A DNA stretch of 64,000 nt from Devosia riboflavina (GCF_000743575.1 NZ_JQGC01000006.1:310001-374000); one strand, 5' to 3'; shown: positions 43,414 to 52,000, counted from the stretch's first letter. Numbers and translations are program-made. The notes: a model not told the origin generated them from the letters alone.

Positions 43414-44204
43414 ACGTGATCCGCGCCGGCGCCGGTGATGACTTCGTCGATGCCGGCTCGGGCCGCGATATCATCTTTGCCGATGATGGCGATGACGATG
43501 TCTTCGGCGGCGATGATGACGACCTGATCTATGGCGAAGGTGGCCACGATCGCCTCTTCGGTGGATCAGGCAATGACCTCGTCGATGCCGGTGACGGCAA
43601 TGACACCGTCTTCGGCGGGGCCGGCAACGACCTCTTCGTCGCCTCGCTCAACGATGGCAACGACACCTATTATGGTGGCGAGCTCTCGGGCGACAGTGGC
43701 AATGACACGCTCGACATGGCCTTCCTCACCAGCGATGCGGTTGTCGATCTCGGCACTGGTGTCGGCGGCCGCGGCAGCGCGGTCTCGACCGAGAGCGGGG
43801 TGGACACGCTCTATGGCGTCGAAAACGTCACCACCGGCTCGGGCAATGACACGATCACCATGTCCAATGCCGTCAATGTGGTGGATGGCGGGGCGGGCGA
43901 GGACATCTTCGTCTTCGGTTCCACTGCCGCCGCCCATGGCGACACGATCCGCGGCTTTGAGGCCGGCGACAAGATCGATCTCTCGGGGATCGATGCCAAT
44001 GCCGGACTGGCGGGGAACAATAGCTTCACCCTCGAAAGCGGCCAGGCAACAACCGCCCCGGGCCAGATCGTGGTCACCCATGAGACGCGCGAGGATGGGG
44101 AATATACCGTCATCTCGGGCAATACCGCCGGGGACAATGCGCCGGAGTTCCGCATCAGCATTGCCGGCAATCACACCCTGACCGGCTCGGACTTCAACCT
44201 CTAG
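43155..44204 (+). pseudogene. Out-of-frame C-terminal part of the RTX peroxidase, with type I secretion signal
   Basis: Reading from about 43155 one frame back gives an SHGGPPIIDD stretch, an acidic linker of about 40 Asp/Glu residues, more RTX repeats (43430-43660) and a final beta-rich region ending GNHTLTGSDFNL, the kind of C-terminus used by PrtD-type exporters. The only usable internal start is GTG 43365 (279 residues). As a continuous gene the whole protein would be about 3,000 residues. The break equals one missing base modulo three. A deletion of a longer segment is also possible, because related proteins carry extra sequence between these points. Confidence 0.75.
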
Positions 44205-44213
44205 CCTCCAACT

Positions 44214-44249
44214 GCCCGGCCGGGACCCACCGGCCGGGCTTTTTCTTCC
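44214..44249 (+). terminator. Terminator after the RTX peroxidase
   Basis: GCCCGGCCGG, loop GACCCA, CCGGCCGGGC then TTTTTC. A perfect 10-bp stem 10 bases after the stop. It separates the peroxidase from the exporter genes, which must have their own promoter or depend on read-through. Confidence 0.93.
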
Positions 44250-44282
44250 AAAAGAAATCCATCCATTCTTCGGGGGCCGATC

Positions 44283-46046
44283 ATGGCATCGACGACAAAG
44301 GCAATGGCCGAACATCGCGGCGACGAGATGCTGCGCAAGGAGTTCAAGGGCGTCGCGGTCTTCCTGTTCTGGATCTCCGGCATCATCAATGTGCTGGCTT
44401 TGACCGGCTCGTTCTACATGCTGCAGATCTATGACCGGGCCCTGACCAGCGGCTCCATCCCGACCCTTGCGGCCCTCTCCATCCTCGTCATCGGCCTCTA
44501 TCTCTTCCAGGGCGTTTTTGACATCGTGCGCAGCCAGCTCCTCGTCCGTATCGGCGCGCGCTTTGATCGCATGCTGGCCCCCATTGCCCATCGCGTCAGC
44601 GTCGACATGCCCCGCTTCGGCTTTTCCACCGGCGAGGCCCTGGAACGCGGCCGCGATGTCGACACCATCCGCACCTTCATGGGCAGCCAGGGTCCGGTGG
44701 CCCTGTTCGACCTGCCCTGGGTGCCGCTCTATATTCTGTTCGTCTACTTCCTCCACCCCGTGCTCGGCGCCCTGACCCTGGGCGGCGCCTTCGTCCTGAC
44801 CCTCCTCACCATCTGGACCGAACTCAAGTCGCGCAAATTGGCCGCCGCCGCCCAGCAGGCTTTCCTCTCCCGCAATGCCGTGGCCGATTCCAATGCCCGC
44901 AATGCCGATATCCTCAAGGCCATGGGCTTTGCCGGAAGGGCGGTCAGCCGCTTCAACGAGGTCAATCAGGATCACCTGACCCTGCAAACCCGCGCCAGCG
45001 ATGTCATCGGCACCTTCGGCGCCTTCTCGCGTATCCTGCGCATGGTGCTGCAATCGGCTTTGCTCGGGGTCGGTGCTTACCTGACGATCCAGGGCCAGAT
45101 GTCTGCCGGCGCCATCATCGCCGTCTCGGTCGCCTCGTCCCGCGCCCTCGCCCCCATCGACATGGCCATCGGCAATTGGAAGGGCGTCGTCGCCGCCCGC
45201 CAGGCTTTTAAACGCCTGCGCGATACCATGGTCGCTCTCTCCAACATGACCAAACCGATCGACCTGCCGGCCCCGACCAAGTCGCTCAAGGTCGACAAGA
45301 TCTCGGTGGCCGCCCCCGCCTCGGGCCGCGTGTTGTTGACTGAAGTCGGCTTCGAGCTCAATGCCGGCCAGGGTCTTGGGGTGATCGGCCCCAGCGGCGG
45401 CGGCAAGACCACGCTCGTTCGTGCCCTCACCGGCATCTGGCCGTCCCTGCGCGGCGCCATAAGGCTCGACGAGGCTGACCTCACCCAGTGGGATGAGGAA
45501 AAACTCGGTCAATATATCGGCTATCTCCCCCAGGACGTGGCGCTGCTCGATGGCACGATCGTGGAAAACATCACCCGCCTCTCGCCCCAGCGCGATGCCC
45601 GCGCCATTGTCGCGGCCACAAGAGCCGCCGGCGTCCACGAGATGATCGTGCGCCTTCCCGATGGCTATGATACCCAGCTCGGTCCCATGGGCACCGCCCT
45701 CTCGGCCGGCCAGCGCCAGCGCATCGGCCTTGCCCGTGCCCTTTATGGCGATCCCTTCGTCGTCATCATGGACGAGCCCAATGCCTTCCTCGATGCCGAG
45801 GGCGAAGCGGCGCTGAACCTCGCCATTCGCCAGATCCGCGCCCGCGGCGGCATTGCCGTGGTCGTTGCCCATCGCCCCTCGATCCTGGCCGAAGTCGACA
45901 TGGTCGCCGTCATCCAGAATGGCCGGCTTACCGCCTTCGGACCCAAGGAAGAGATCGTCGCCGGCCAGCGCCAGGCAAACCTCAATACCAATGCCAATGG
46001 CTTGAAGGTGGTCGAGCCGCGTACGGAAACGGGAGGCATGGCATGA
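44283..46046 (+). CDS. Type I secretion ABC exporter (PrtD family)
   Basis: The 587-residue half-transporter has a membrane domain of five or six helices (about 30-310) and a C-terminal ATPase. Walker A is GPSGGGKTT (about 367-375), the Q-loop YLPQDVALLDGT, the signature LSAGQRQRIGLARAL, Walker B VVIMDEPNAFLD, and the H-loop VVVAHRPS. It lacks a C39 peptidase-like domain, which places it with PrtD/AprD/RsaD exporters of RTX proteins. With the HlyD-type gene at 47649 and a TolC-like protein encoded elsewhere, it should secrete the two RTX proteins here. GGGGG precedes the ATG. Confidence 0.95.
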   Translation: MASTTKAMAEHRGDEMLRKEFKGVAVFLFWISGIINVLALTGSFYMLQIYDRALTSGSIPTLAALSILVIGLYLFQGVFDIVRSQLLVRIGARFDRMLAPIAHRVSVDMPRFGFSTGEALERGRDVDTIRTFMGSQGPVALFDLPWVPLYILFVYFLHPVLGALTLGGAFVLTLLTIWTELKSRKLAAAAQQAFLSRNAVADSNARNADILKAMGFAGRAVSRFNEVNQDHLTLQTRASDVIGTFGAFSRILRMVLQSALLGVGAYLTIQGQMSAGAIIAVSVASSRALAPIDMAIGNWKGVVAARQAFKRLRDTMVALSNMTKPIDLPAPTKSLKVDKISVAAPASGRVLLTEVGFELNAGQGLGVIGPSGGGKTTLVRALTGIWPSLRGAIRLDEADLTQWDEEKLGQYIGYLPQDVALLDGTIVENITRLSPQRDARAIVAATRAAGVHEMIVRLPDGYDTQLGPMGTALSAGQRQRIGLARALYGDPFVVIMDEPNAFLDAEGEAALNLAIRQIRARGGIAVVVAHRPSILAEVDMVAVIQNGRLTAFGPKEEIVAGQRQANLNTNANGLKVVEPRTETGGMA

Positions 46047-47032
46047 TCATCGAGGCCAAATCCAGCCAGCAGCAACAAAAGACCGATCCGGCCGACCTCA
46101 GGAAAAAGCTCGAGTTCAACGTCCCCGAAAAAGCCTCGCGCCTGCCGGTCTATCTCGCCCTCTTCTTCACCGGCATTGCCGCCTACATAAAAAGCGCCTT
46201 TCCCGCCGGAGCCCAGGACCATGTGCCCGGCGCCGAGCCCAATCCTGCCGCCAATAGCGGCGCCCCGCGCGGCACCCGCCAGGAGCCGGGCGGTCCCGGG
46301 GTCGATCTCATGACCACCGGCTCCATCGAGGAGGAGCAACATCCCAGAAGCGCGGTGCGCCATGCGGCCGGGGACTGGGACGAGCCCTTCACCATGCCCG
46401 ATCCCATCGCCTTCCACTATACCGCGGCCTCCTTCGACTTCCTCGGTCCCAATGTCGCGCCCTTCTTCCCCGCTGCCGTCCACTATCGGCCGCAGAACGA
46501 CAATGCCGCGCTTATAGAACGCGCCGAACCGAACCTCTCCACTGCTCCTGCGGCCCCCAGACCCCATCATGACGCCGATGCCCAAAACCCCACTGAGGAT
46601 GAGGGCGGCAATGACAACGACAATGACGCGGAAGACGAGGATGACGACGAGGATCAGGACCAAAACACCAACCGCGCCCCGACCGTGCTCGGTCCCGTCC
46701 GCCTCAACGACATCTTTGCCGGCCAGGTGGTCCTGATCGGCCTCTCCCAACTGCTCTTCGGCGCAACCGATCCCGACAATGACATCCTGACCATCAACGA
46801 CCTCACCGCCACCGGCGGCCCCCTGGTGCAAACCAATCACGGCTGGTCCTTCATCACCGTGCCGGGCATGCTCGGTCTCGTCACCTTCACCTATGAGATC
46901 AGCGACGGGGCAATGACACCATCATCGCCGGGCAAGGCGACGACACCGTCTCAGGAGGCCAGGACGACGACGTCATCTATGGAAACGACGGAAACGACAC
47001 TCTCTCGGGCAATGACGGCAATGACATCATAA
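46043..47032 (+). CDS. RTX/cadherin-like secreted protein, N-terminal part (frame broken near 46,910)
   Basis: As read it has 329 residues, with the ATG overlapping the exporter stop (ATGA). A transmembrane-like helix (LPVYLALFFTGIAAYIKSAF) lies at about 33-52. A long low-complexity, acidic linker follows (runs of Asp/Glu/Asn near 185-215), then one cadherin-like domain (APTVLGPVRLNDIFAG to TFTYEISDG). At GACGGGGCAATG (46904-46915) the frame leaves coding sequence and ends in Thr/Ser-rich nonsense. In the other frame typical RTX repeats continue at once. It lies between the exporter and adaptor genes, which suggests a structural or co-secreted role. Confidence 0.75.
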   Translation: MIIEAKSSQQQQKTDPADLRKKLEFNVPEKASRLPVYLALFFTGIAAYIKSAFPAGAQDHVPGAEPNPAANSGAPRGTRQEPGGPGVDLMTTGSIEEEQHPRSAVRHAAGDWDEPFTMPDPIAFHYTAASFDFLGPNVAPFFPAAVHYRPQNDNAALIERAEPNLSTAPAAPRPHHDADAQNPTEDEGGNDNDNDAEDEDDDEDQDQNTNRAPTVLGPVRLNDIFAGQVVLIGLSQLLFGATDPDNDILTINDLTATGGPLVQTNHGWSFITVPGMLGLVTFTYEISDGAMTPSSPGKATTPSQEARTTTSSMETTETTLSRAMTAMTS

Positions 47033-47625
47033 ATGGCGGTGAAGGCGATGATGTCGTCTCCCCCGGTTCCGGCGACGACCATGTCGATGGCGGCGAGGGT
47101 TTCGACACGCTCGACTATTCCGAAAGCGAAGAAGGCATCGTCGTCGATTTCGTCGCGAGCCTTGCGACCGGCGACACCATCGGCACCGACACTTTCCGCA
47201 ACATCGAAGCCGCCATCGGCGGCAGCGGCAACGACACCTTCTTCATCGGCACTACTGCTACGGTCATCACGGGCGGCCGCGGCGACGATCTCTTCATCTT
47301 CACGGTGATCGACGAAACTCCCTTGCTGAGCCGCCAGCTCGTCCACGAAATCCTCGACTTCGTGGTCGGCGATCGCATCCGCGTGGCCGACTACGACATC
47401 TCCCGCCGCGCCGCCCGCACCGAGGAAGAGCGCTTCGAAGATTTTTATGACGACCTCGATGATGGCGACCGCGAGGACCTGCCCATTCGCGTGCGCTACG
47501 AGCGCTATGACGACATCGACCACTCCATCATCGAGGCCGATGCCGACGGCGACGACTTCTACGAAATCGCCATCCGCGTCGACGGCGTCCAACTGCCCTT
47601 CAACATCGAACACACCATCGTCTGA
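46909..47625 (+). pseudogene. Out-of-frame RTX C-terminal part of the cadherin-like gene
   Basis: The frame from 46909 reads GNDTIIAGQGDDTVSGGQ and on through about six calcium repeats, a TLDYSESEEGIVVDF domain, and an acidic C-terminus ending NIEHTIV before the stop at 47625. There is no good start; a GTG at 47305 opens only the last 106 codons. One extra G in the GGGG run at 46907-46910 would join it to the upstream frame as ISDG-GNDTI. That makes a single-base error or slippage the simplest repair, though a larger deletion cannot be excluded. Confidence 0.75.
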
Positions 47626-47648
47626 CCTGCGTTCCGGAGTTCTGAGTG

Positions 47649-48998
47649 ATGACCACGATCGACACCTACGCCGCCTTCACCGCAAAGCCGACCTCCCAGC
47701 GCCGAGGCAGAGCCGAACAGGACAGCTTTGCCCTGACCGGCCGCGTCATCGCCGGCAGTATCTTCGCCATCCTGCTGGTCGCCGGCATCGGCGGCTGGTC
47801 GGCAACGGCAAAACTCTCGGGCGCCGTCATCTCCCTTGGCACCGTGCTGGTCGACGATGAGGTGAAAGCCATCCAGCATCTCGACGGCGGCGTCGTCCGC
47901 GCCATCGAAGTGCGCGAGGGTGATGTCATCGAAAAAGACTCCATCCTGCTGCGGCTCGACGACGTCCAGATTCGCACCGAACGCTCGATCCTCGTCGGCC
48001 AACTCGCCGAGCTCGTCGCCAGGCAGGCCCGCCTCCAGGCCCAGGCGGGGCAGGCGGGCGAAATCGCCTTCCCCGACCAATACTTGTCCCAATATCCCGG
48101 CTCGGCCTCTATCCTCGCCGGCGAGCAGCAATTGTTCGATAGCACCATGCTCAACCAGCAGTCGCTGCGCTCCCAGTTGGAACTGCAGGTCGCCCAGTTG
48201 CGCGAGGAGATCGCCGGTCTCGCCTATCAGGACGACGCCTTGCAGGAAGAGCTGGCCCTGGTCCGCGAAGAACGCACGCGGATGAACGAACTCGCCGGAA
48301 AAGGCCTCATCGAAACCACCCGCCTCAATGCTACCGATCGCGAACTCGCCCGCATGATGGGCTCTGAAGGCGAGATCGCCGCGAGTATCGCCCGGGCCAA
48401 TGCCCGCATCAGCGAAATCGAACTGCAAATCCTTGCCATCGACCAGACCGGCGGCATGGAGGCCCTGCGCGAACTACGCACAGTGGACGCCCGTCTCGCC
48501 GAACTGCGCGATCGCCTGACCGAAGTCGACGCCCGCCAGGCCCGCACTGTGATCCGCTCTCCGGTCAGCGGTACGGTCAACGAGGTCGCCGTGACCACTC
48601 TGGGCGGTGTCATCACGCCCGCCGAAAAGCTCATGACCATCGTGCCTGCCGATGCCGATCTCAAGATCGAGTTCCGCGTCGCCACCAACGACATCGACCA
48701 ATTACGCCTGGGCCAGCCGGTGAAACTCCGCTTCTCCGCCTTCAACCAGCGCACGACGCCCGAAATCGGTGGCATCGTCACGCGCATCTCTGCCGCTGCC
48801 ACCACCGATCCGCAGAGCGGCCAGAGTTTTTATCTCGCCGAAGCCGATCCCACCGACGACCTCGACCAACTCGGCCCCACCGGTCTCGTACCCGGCATGC
48901 CCGTGGAAGTCTTCGTGCAAACCGAAGAACAGGTGGCCATCGCCTACTTCGTGAAGCCCTTCACCGACCAGATCAGTCGCGCCTTCCGCGAAGAATGA
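47649..48998 (+). CDS. HlyD/PrtE-family type I secretion membrane fusion protein
   Basis: The 449-residue adaptor has a cytoplasmic N-terminus of about 30 residues and one transmembrane helix (about 32-54). It has a lipoyl-like half motif (KAIQHLDGGVVRAIEVREGDVIEK) and a long periplasmic coiled-coil hairpin (about 105-285). The C-terminal beta-barrel domain contains IRSPVSGTVNEVAVTTLGGV in the standard HlyD style. It links the PrtD-type ATPase to an outer-membrane TolC channel. Start at ATG 47649; a GTG three bases upstream is possible. The stop overlaps the response-regulator start. Confidence 0.94.
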   Translation: MTTIDTYAAFTAKPTSQRRGRAEQDSFALTGRVIAGSIFAILLVAGIGGWSATAKLSGAVISLGTVLVDDEVKAIQHLDGGVVRAIEVREGDVIEKDSILLRLDDVQIRTERSILVGQLAELVARQARLQAQAGQAGEIAFPDQYLSQYPGSASILAGEQQLFDSTMLNQQSLRSQLELQVAQLREEIAGLAYQDDALQEELALVREERTRMNELAGKGLIETTRLNATDRELARMMGSEGEIAASIARANARISEIELQILAIDQTGGMEALRELRTVDARLAELRDRLTEVDARQARTVIRSPVSGTVNEVAVTTLGGVITPAEKLMTIVPADADLKIEFRVATNDIDQLRLGQPVKLRFSAFNQRTTPEIGGIVTRISAAATTDPQSGQSFYLAEADPTDDLDQLGPTGLVPGMPVEVFVQTEEQVAIAYFVKPFTDQISRAFREE

Positions 48999-49666
48999 TG
49001 CCCAGTCAATCTCACGTAAGAACCGTCACCATTTCCGACGACCACCCGGTTTTCCTCGAGGGCATAAAGGACATCTTGGCAAGGCAAGGAGATTTCGACG
49101 TAGTCGGGCAGGCGAACTGCTCCCAATCGAGCCTGGATCTCATCAATGAGCATAGACCGGATGTGGCGATCCTCGATCTCTCGATGCCCGGCGACATTTT
49201 CCAGACCATTTCCCAAACCACCCGCACCAATAGCCAGACCCGCGCCATCGTCTACACCGCCTATTGCAGCGTCGATTCCGCGGTCAAGGCGCTCGAAGCA
49301 GGCGCAACCGGCTTCGTGCTCAAAAGCGACCCGATCGAAGAGTTGCTCGACGCGATCCGGGCGCGCAGCGAATTGGTCATCTCGAAAAAATTCTCGGCCG
49401 AAGTCCTGACCGCCATGCGCGCCCGGCTGTCGACGGCGCCTCCTGCCGCCCTTTTCAGCCTCAGCCGCCGCGAAAAGCAGATCGTTGGACAGTTACTGCT
49501 CGGCCAGACCAATAGGGAAATCGCGAGAACGCTCGATCTGACCGAGCAGACCATTAAGCACTACATGACCAGCCTGATGCACAAGATGAAAGTCAGGAGC
49601 CGGGTCGAAGTGGTTGTCGCGGTCAAGAAGTCGCAATCGGCTCTTGCCGATGTACAGCGCGCGTAG
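48995..49666 (+). CDS. Orphan NarL/FixJ-type response regulator at the secretion locus
   Basis: The 223-residue regulator has a receiver domain with DDH (VTISDDHPVFLEG), acceptor Asp in VAILDLSMPGD, and Lys in GFVLKSDPIEE. The LuxR-type HTH (about 152-212) has LSRREKQIVGQLLLGQTNREIAR and EQTIKHYMTSLMHKM. The ATGATG start overlaps the adaptor stop, so it is probably part of the secretion operon. No kinase is adjacent. It is a distant paralogue of the regulator at 32788, so two such regulators bracket the RTX locus and might share the kinase at 33437. Confidence 0.92.
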   Translation: MMPSQSHVRTVTISDDHPVFLEGIKDILARQGDFDVVGQANCSQSSLDLINEHRPDVAILDLSMPGDIFQTISQTTRTNSQTRAIVYTAYCSVDSAVKALEAGATGFVLKSDPIEELLDAIRARSELVISKKFSAEVLTAMRARLSTAPPAALFSLSRREKQIVGQLLLGQTNREIARTLDLTEQTIKHYMTSLMHKMKVRSRVEVVVAVKKSQSALADVQRA

Positions 49667-49687
49667 CGATAGCGTCCACAGAGCGCC

Positions 49688-49987
49688 TTAGCGCTGGTCG
49701 ATCAGCTTCTTGAACAGCGTTTTCCTCGTGACGCCACTCGTCGCGTGACCCTTGGTCTTGCTCAGGTTGATCACCAGCAGCACATCGCCGTCCTGCAGGG
49801 CGACCGCGGACGTGATTTCATCCTTCAGCCCAACCGAATTCCTGGTCGAGGTCACAAGATAGAAAGACGACGTCTCGGACCAGACATCCCCATCGGCAGC
49901 CGCTTCGATCGCCTTGGTCAGCGCGGCGTAGCGATCATTATAGTCGCTTCCGTCCTCGAGCATAAAACTCACGGCAAAAAGGGCCAA
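49688..49987 (-). CDS. Small alpha/beta protein of unknown function
   Basis: This 99-residue protein is not recognised with confidence. Predicted order is beta (ALFAVSFML), helix (DRYAALTKAIEAAA), beta (SFYLVTS), helix (LKDEITSAVAL), beta (DVLLVINLS), then a basic tail (KTLFKKLIDQR). That is a ferredoxin-like pattern seen in Cas2/SinR-like small proteins, but no CRISPR genes are near. It is convergent with the response-regulator gene, separated by 21 bases. Confidence 0.65.
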   Translation of the reverse strand: MALFAVSFMLEDGSDYNDRYAALTKAIEAAADGDVWSETSSFYLVTSTRNSVGLKDEITSAVALQDGDVLLVINLSKTKGHATSGVTRKTLFKKLIDQR

Positions 49988-50040
49988 GGCGCTCTCCTGA
50001 TTAGCAACGGGTCATGTCAACGGCCCCAAGGGCTACGCAG

Positions 50041-50217
50041 CTACGACCAGACAGTGTAGTCCTCGCCGGCAAAGCCCTTTTCCCAGGCTTCGTCCCAGTT
50101 GGCTTCGTCGTCGTTCTTCTTGCCGCGATGCGGATTGGTATTCTTGTCTTTTTCGGTCGCGCCGGCGGTCCATCCAGTCAGGCGCACCTGCTCATCGTGA
50201 CGTTTGTCGCTGGACAT
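50041..50217 (-). CDS. Small acidic/charged protein of unknown function
   Basis: About 58 residues from ATG 50217, which has a good ribosome-binding site (AGGAGAGG). It is hydrophilic, with Asp/Glu and Lys clusters and a Trp-rich end (NWDEAWEKGFAGEDYTVWS). No transmembrane segment or known motif. An in-frame extension to 50283 lacks a ribosome-binding site. Confidence 0.55.
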   Translation of the reverse strand: MSSDKRHDEQVRLTGWTAGATEKDKNTNPHRGKKNDDEANWDEAWEKGFAGEDYTVWS

Positions 50218-50350
50218 CTGCCTCTCCTGTTCGCATGCGAAAGCGCAGCCCGGTTTTATGCCATGCTCAAGCACTGGCATCATTGCTGGCCACGTCTATA
50301 CCGATATTTGTGGGGAAGCGCACTGGTCGGTGCTAAATCGTTGAAAATGC

Positions 50351-50425
50351 TGGTACGCCCAAGGGGAATCGAACCCCTGTTTACGCCGTGAGAGGGCGTC
50401 GTCCTGACCGCTAGACGATGGGCGC
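50351..50425 (-). tRNA. tRNA-Glu (anticodon CTC)
   Basis: The complement folds into a full cloverleaf: acceptor GCGCCCA/TGGGCGT, anticodon stem ACGCC/GGCGT with loop CTCTCAC (anticodon CTC), T-loop GGTTCGATTCC, and encoded CCA. It reads GAG codons. A second tRNA-Glu lies 58 bases upstream on the same strand. Confidence 0.95.
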
Positions 50426-50483
50426 CTAAGCCGTATTGAGCGCCTGAGCCAACTCGCTTTCCCAACAATGAGTGGGGGAAGCG

Positions 50484-50558
50484 TGGTACGCCCTAGGGGA
50501 ATCGAACCCCTCTCTGCACCGTGAAAGGGTGCCGTCCTAACCGATAGACGAAGGGCGC
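50484..50558 (-). tRNA. tRNA-Glu (anticodon TTC)
   Basis: Complement cloverleaf with acceptor GCGCCCT/AGGGCGT, anticodon loop CTTTCAC (TTC), T-loop GGTTCGATTCC and encoded CCA. It reads GAA/GAG. It differs from the neighbouring tRNA-Glu mainly in the anticodon stem, so the pair arose by duplication. Confidence 0.95.
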
Positions 50559-50649
50559 GCTCAACGCTGGGTGTCGTATAGAGGGAGCTTTTCTGATGCG
50601 CAACCCCCTCGGTGGAGATTTCGCACTTTTTTCAAAAAGCCGAAAGTTA

Positions 50650-51126
50650 TCAACAGCCTGAGAACGTGACGGGGCGATTGTAGCCGCGTGGACGGTCGCG
50701 AACGTCGACATGGATGAAGTTGCGGCCCGGATAGCAGCCGAGCCCGCCCACGGCCGAAGTGCGCATGGCGAACTCGATCAGCCGGCTTTTGTCGACGCCG
50801 GGAATGTAGAAATCCGCGGCCATGCATTTGGTGTGATAGGAGTTGTCGGCGCCGCCCGCGGCATTATTGTGATAGTTGTCGCGATAGCCCGACTGCATCA
50901 CCACCTTCTTGCCGAAATGCCCTTCGAATTCCCAGATCAGGAATCGCAATTGCGGCGAGAGACAGAAGGCATTGACCTCGCGCGAGGAGACATAGGTGCC
51001 CCAATCGGCCCGCAGTCCCGAATAGCCCGCCCCGCTGCCATTGGCGAACATGGCCATGGGCACGCAGGCGGCCAGCGTGGTTACGACGGCACCAATAGCG
51101 AGGACGGAACGGATAAAATGGGGCAT
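50650..51126 (-). CDS. M15/YcbK-like peptidase-family lipoprotein
   Basis: The 158-residue exported protein has a signal peptide and lipobox TLAAC (Cys about 20). The zinc-site pattern of D-Ala-D-Ala carboxypeptidase-like M15 enzymes is present: H in NSYHTKCMAADFYIPGV with the following Asp, and a later His in RNFIHVDVRDRPRG. Such proteins trim peptidoglycan cross-bridges or act in septal remodelling. ATG 51126 is used; an upstream extension has no ribosome-binding site. Confidence 0.85.
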   Translation of the reverse strand: MPHFIRSVLAIGAVVTTLAACVPMAMFANGSGAGYSGLRADWGTYVSSREVNAFCLSPQLRFLIWEFEGHFGKKVVMQSGYRDNYHNNAAGGADNSYHTKCMAADFYIPGVDKSRLIEFAMRTSAVGGLGCYPGRNFIHVDVRDRPRGYNRPVTFSGC

Positions 51127-51294
51127 GGCAACTTTCCCGATTTGCCCGCTGTGGCAGAAGCGCCACACACAATGGGCCGAACGGTTCAGTCGCTAAAATT
51201 AGAAGGGTTTCGCTAACCGCGCGCTAAGCAGCACGGTTAGCGAATCGTGAAGGCAAAGTCCGAATGCAAACTCGCTAGGGCGAGACAACTGGCG

Positions 51295-51357
51295 CGGTTT
51301 TCGAGAACCGGAGCGCAGCGTACGTTGGTACGTGAGCACCGGAAGCGCAGAAAACCG
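51295..51357. repeat. Imperfect palindrome with CGGTTTTC ends
   Basis: CGGTTTTC at 51295-51302 and GAAAACCG at 51350-51357 frame an inner palindrome (GCGTACGTTGGTACGTGAGC). It is in the non-coding gap before glyoxalase. No second copy was seen in this window. Confidence 0.5.
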
Positions 51358-51396
51358 GGTCAGGTGGCCGCCATAGTAGAGTTTGCAGAAGGACTT

Positions 51397-51813
51397 TTAC
51401 CAGCTACCGGTGTTCGGCATCGAAGCCCAGGGTTCCTGCGGGGGCAGGGTGCCATCCTGGATGAGCTCCACCGAAATCCCATCCGGCGAACGCACAAAGG
51501 CCATGTGTCCATCGCGCGGCGGACGGTTGATGACGACGCCCAAATCCTGCAGATGCTGGCACAGCGCGTAAATATCCGCGACACGATAGGCTAGGTGTCC
51601 GAAATTCCGGCCGCCCGTATAAACTTCCGGATCCCAGTTATAGGTCAGTTCGACCTCGCCGCCTTCGTCGCCCGGCGCCCGCAGGAAGATCAGGGTAAAG
51701 CGCCCCTTTTCATTGTCCGTGCGGCGCACTTCCTGAAGGCCAAGACCCTCGCAGTAGAATTTGAGGCTCGCCTCGACATCGGTGACGCGCACCATCGTGT
51801 GCAGATATTTCAT
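51397..51813 (-). CDS. gloA: Lactoylglutathione lyase (glyoxalase I)
   Basis: The 138-residue VOC-fold enzyme isomerises the methylglyoxal-glutathione hemithioacetal to S-lactoylglutathione. Metal ligands match E. coli GloA: His5 (KYLHTMVRV), Glu in VELTYNWD, His in NFGHLAYRV and Glu in ISVELIQDG. ATG 51813 has a strong ribosome-binding site (AAGGAGG); the longer open frame overlaps the divergent cold-shock gene region and is not coding. Confidence 0.94.
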   Translation of the reverse strand: MKYLHTMVRVTDVEASLKFYCEGLGLQEVRRTDNEKGRFTLIFLRAPGDEGGEVELTYNWDPEVYTGGRNFGHLAYRVADIYALCQHLQDLGVVINRPPRDGHMAFVRSPDGISVELIQDGTLPPQEPWASMPNTGSW

Positions 51814-52000
51814 TCCTGCCTCCTTTTCGCGGGATCGTGATGTTGGCCTAACAAGCGCAGAAGCTAGCCGCAACGACAACCGGACGCGGCTCCTACAACT
51901 ATTTCGCAACACCTTCTTAACTTTTGAGACTGAATCGGACAGAGTGAGCTGGTATTGTCGAGTACCCGTGGTCACGGGAGTTGCAAAAGGGCGTTGCGGC

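Noticed and set aside
38521..43660. RTX repeats as a possible CRISPR-like array
   Set aside because: The repeats are protein-level nonapeptides with varying DNA, and no spacer/direct-repeat regularity or cas genes occur.
35182..44204. Programmed ribosomal frameshifting to explain the peroxidase frame break
   Set aside because: No slippery heptamer with a following pseudoknot or internal Shine-Dalgarno was seen at 43,150-43,180, and the second RTX gene is broken in a similar way.
49688..49987. Cas2-like gene
   Set aside because: The fold pattern only suggests it; there are no other cas genes or repeats in the window.
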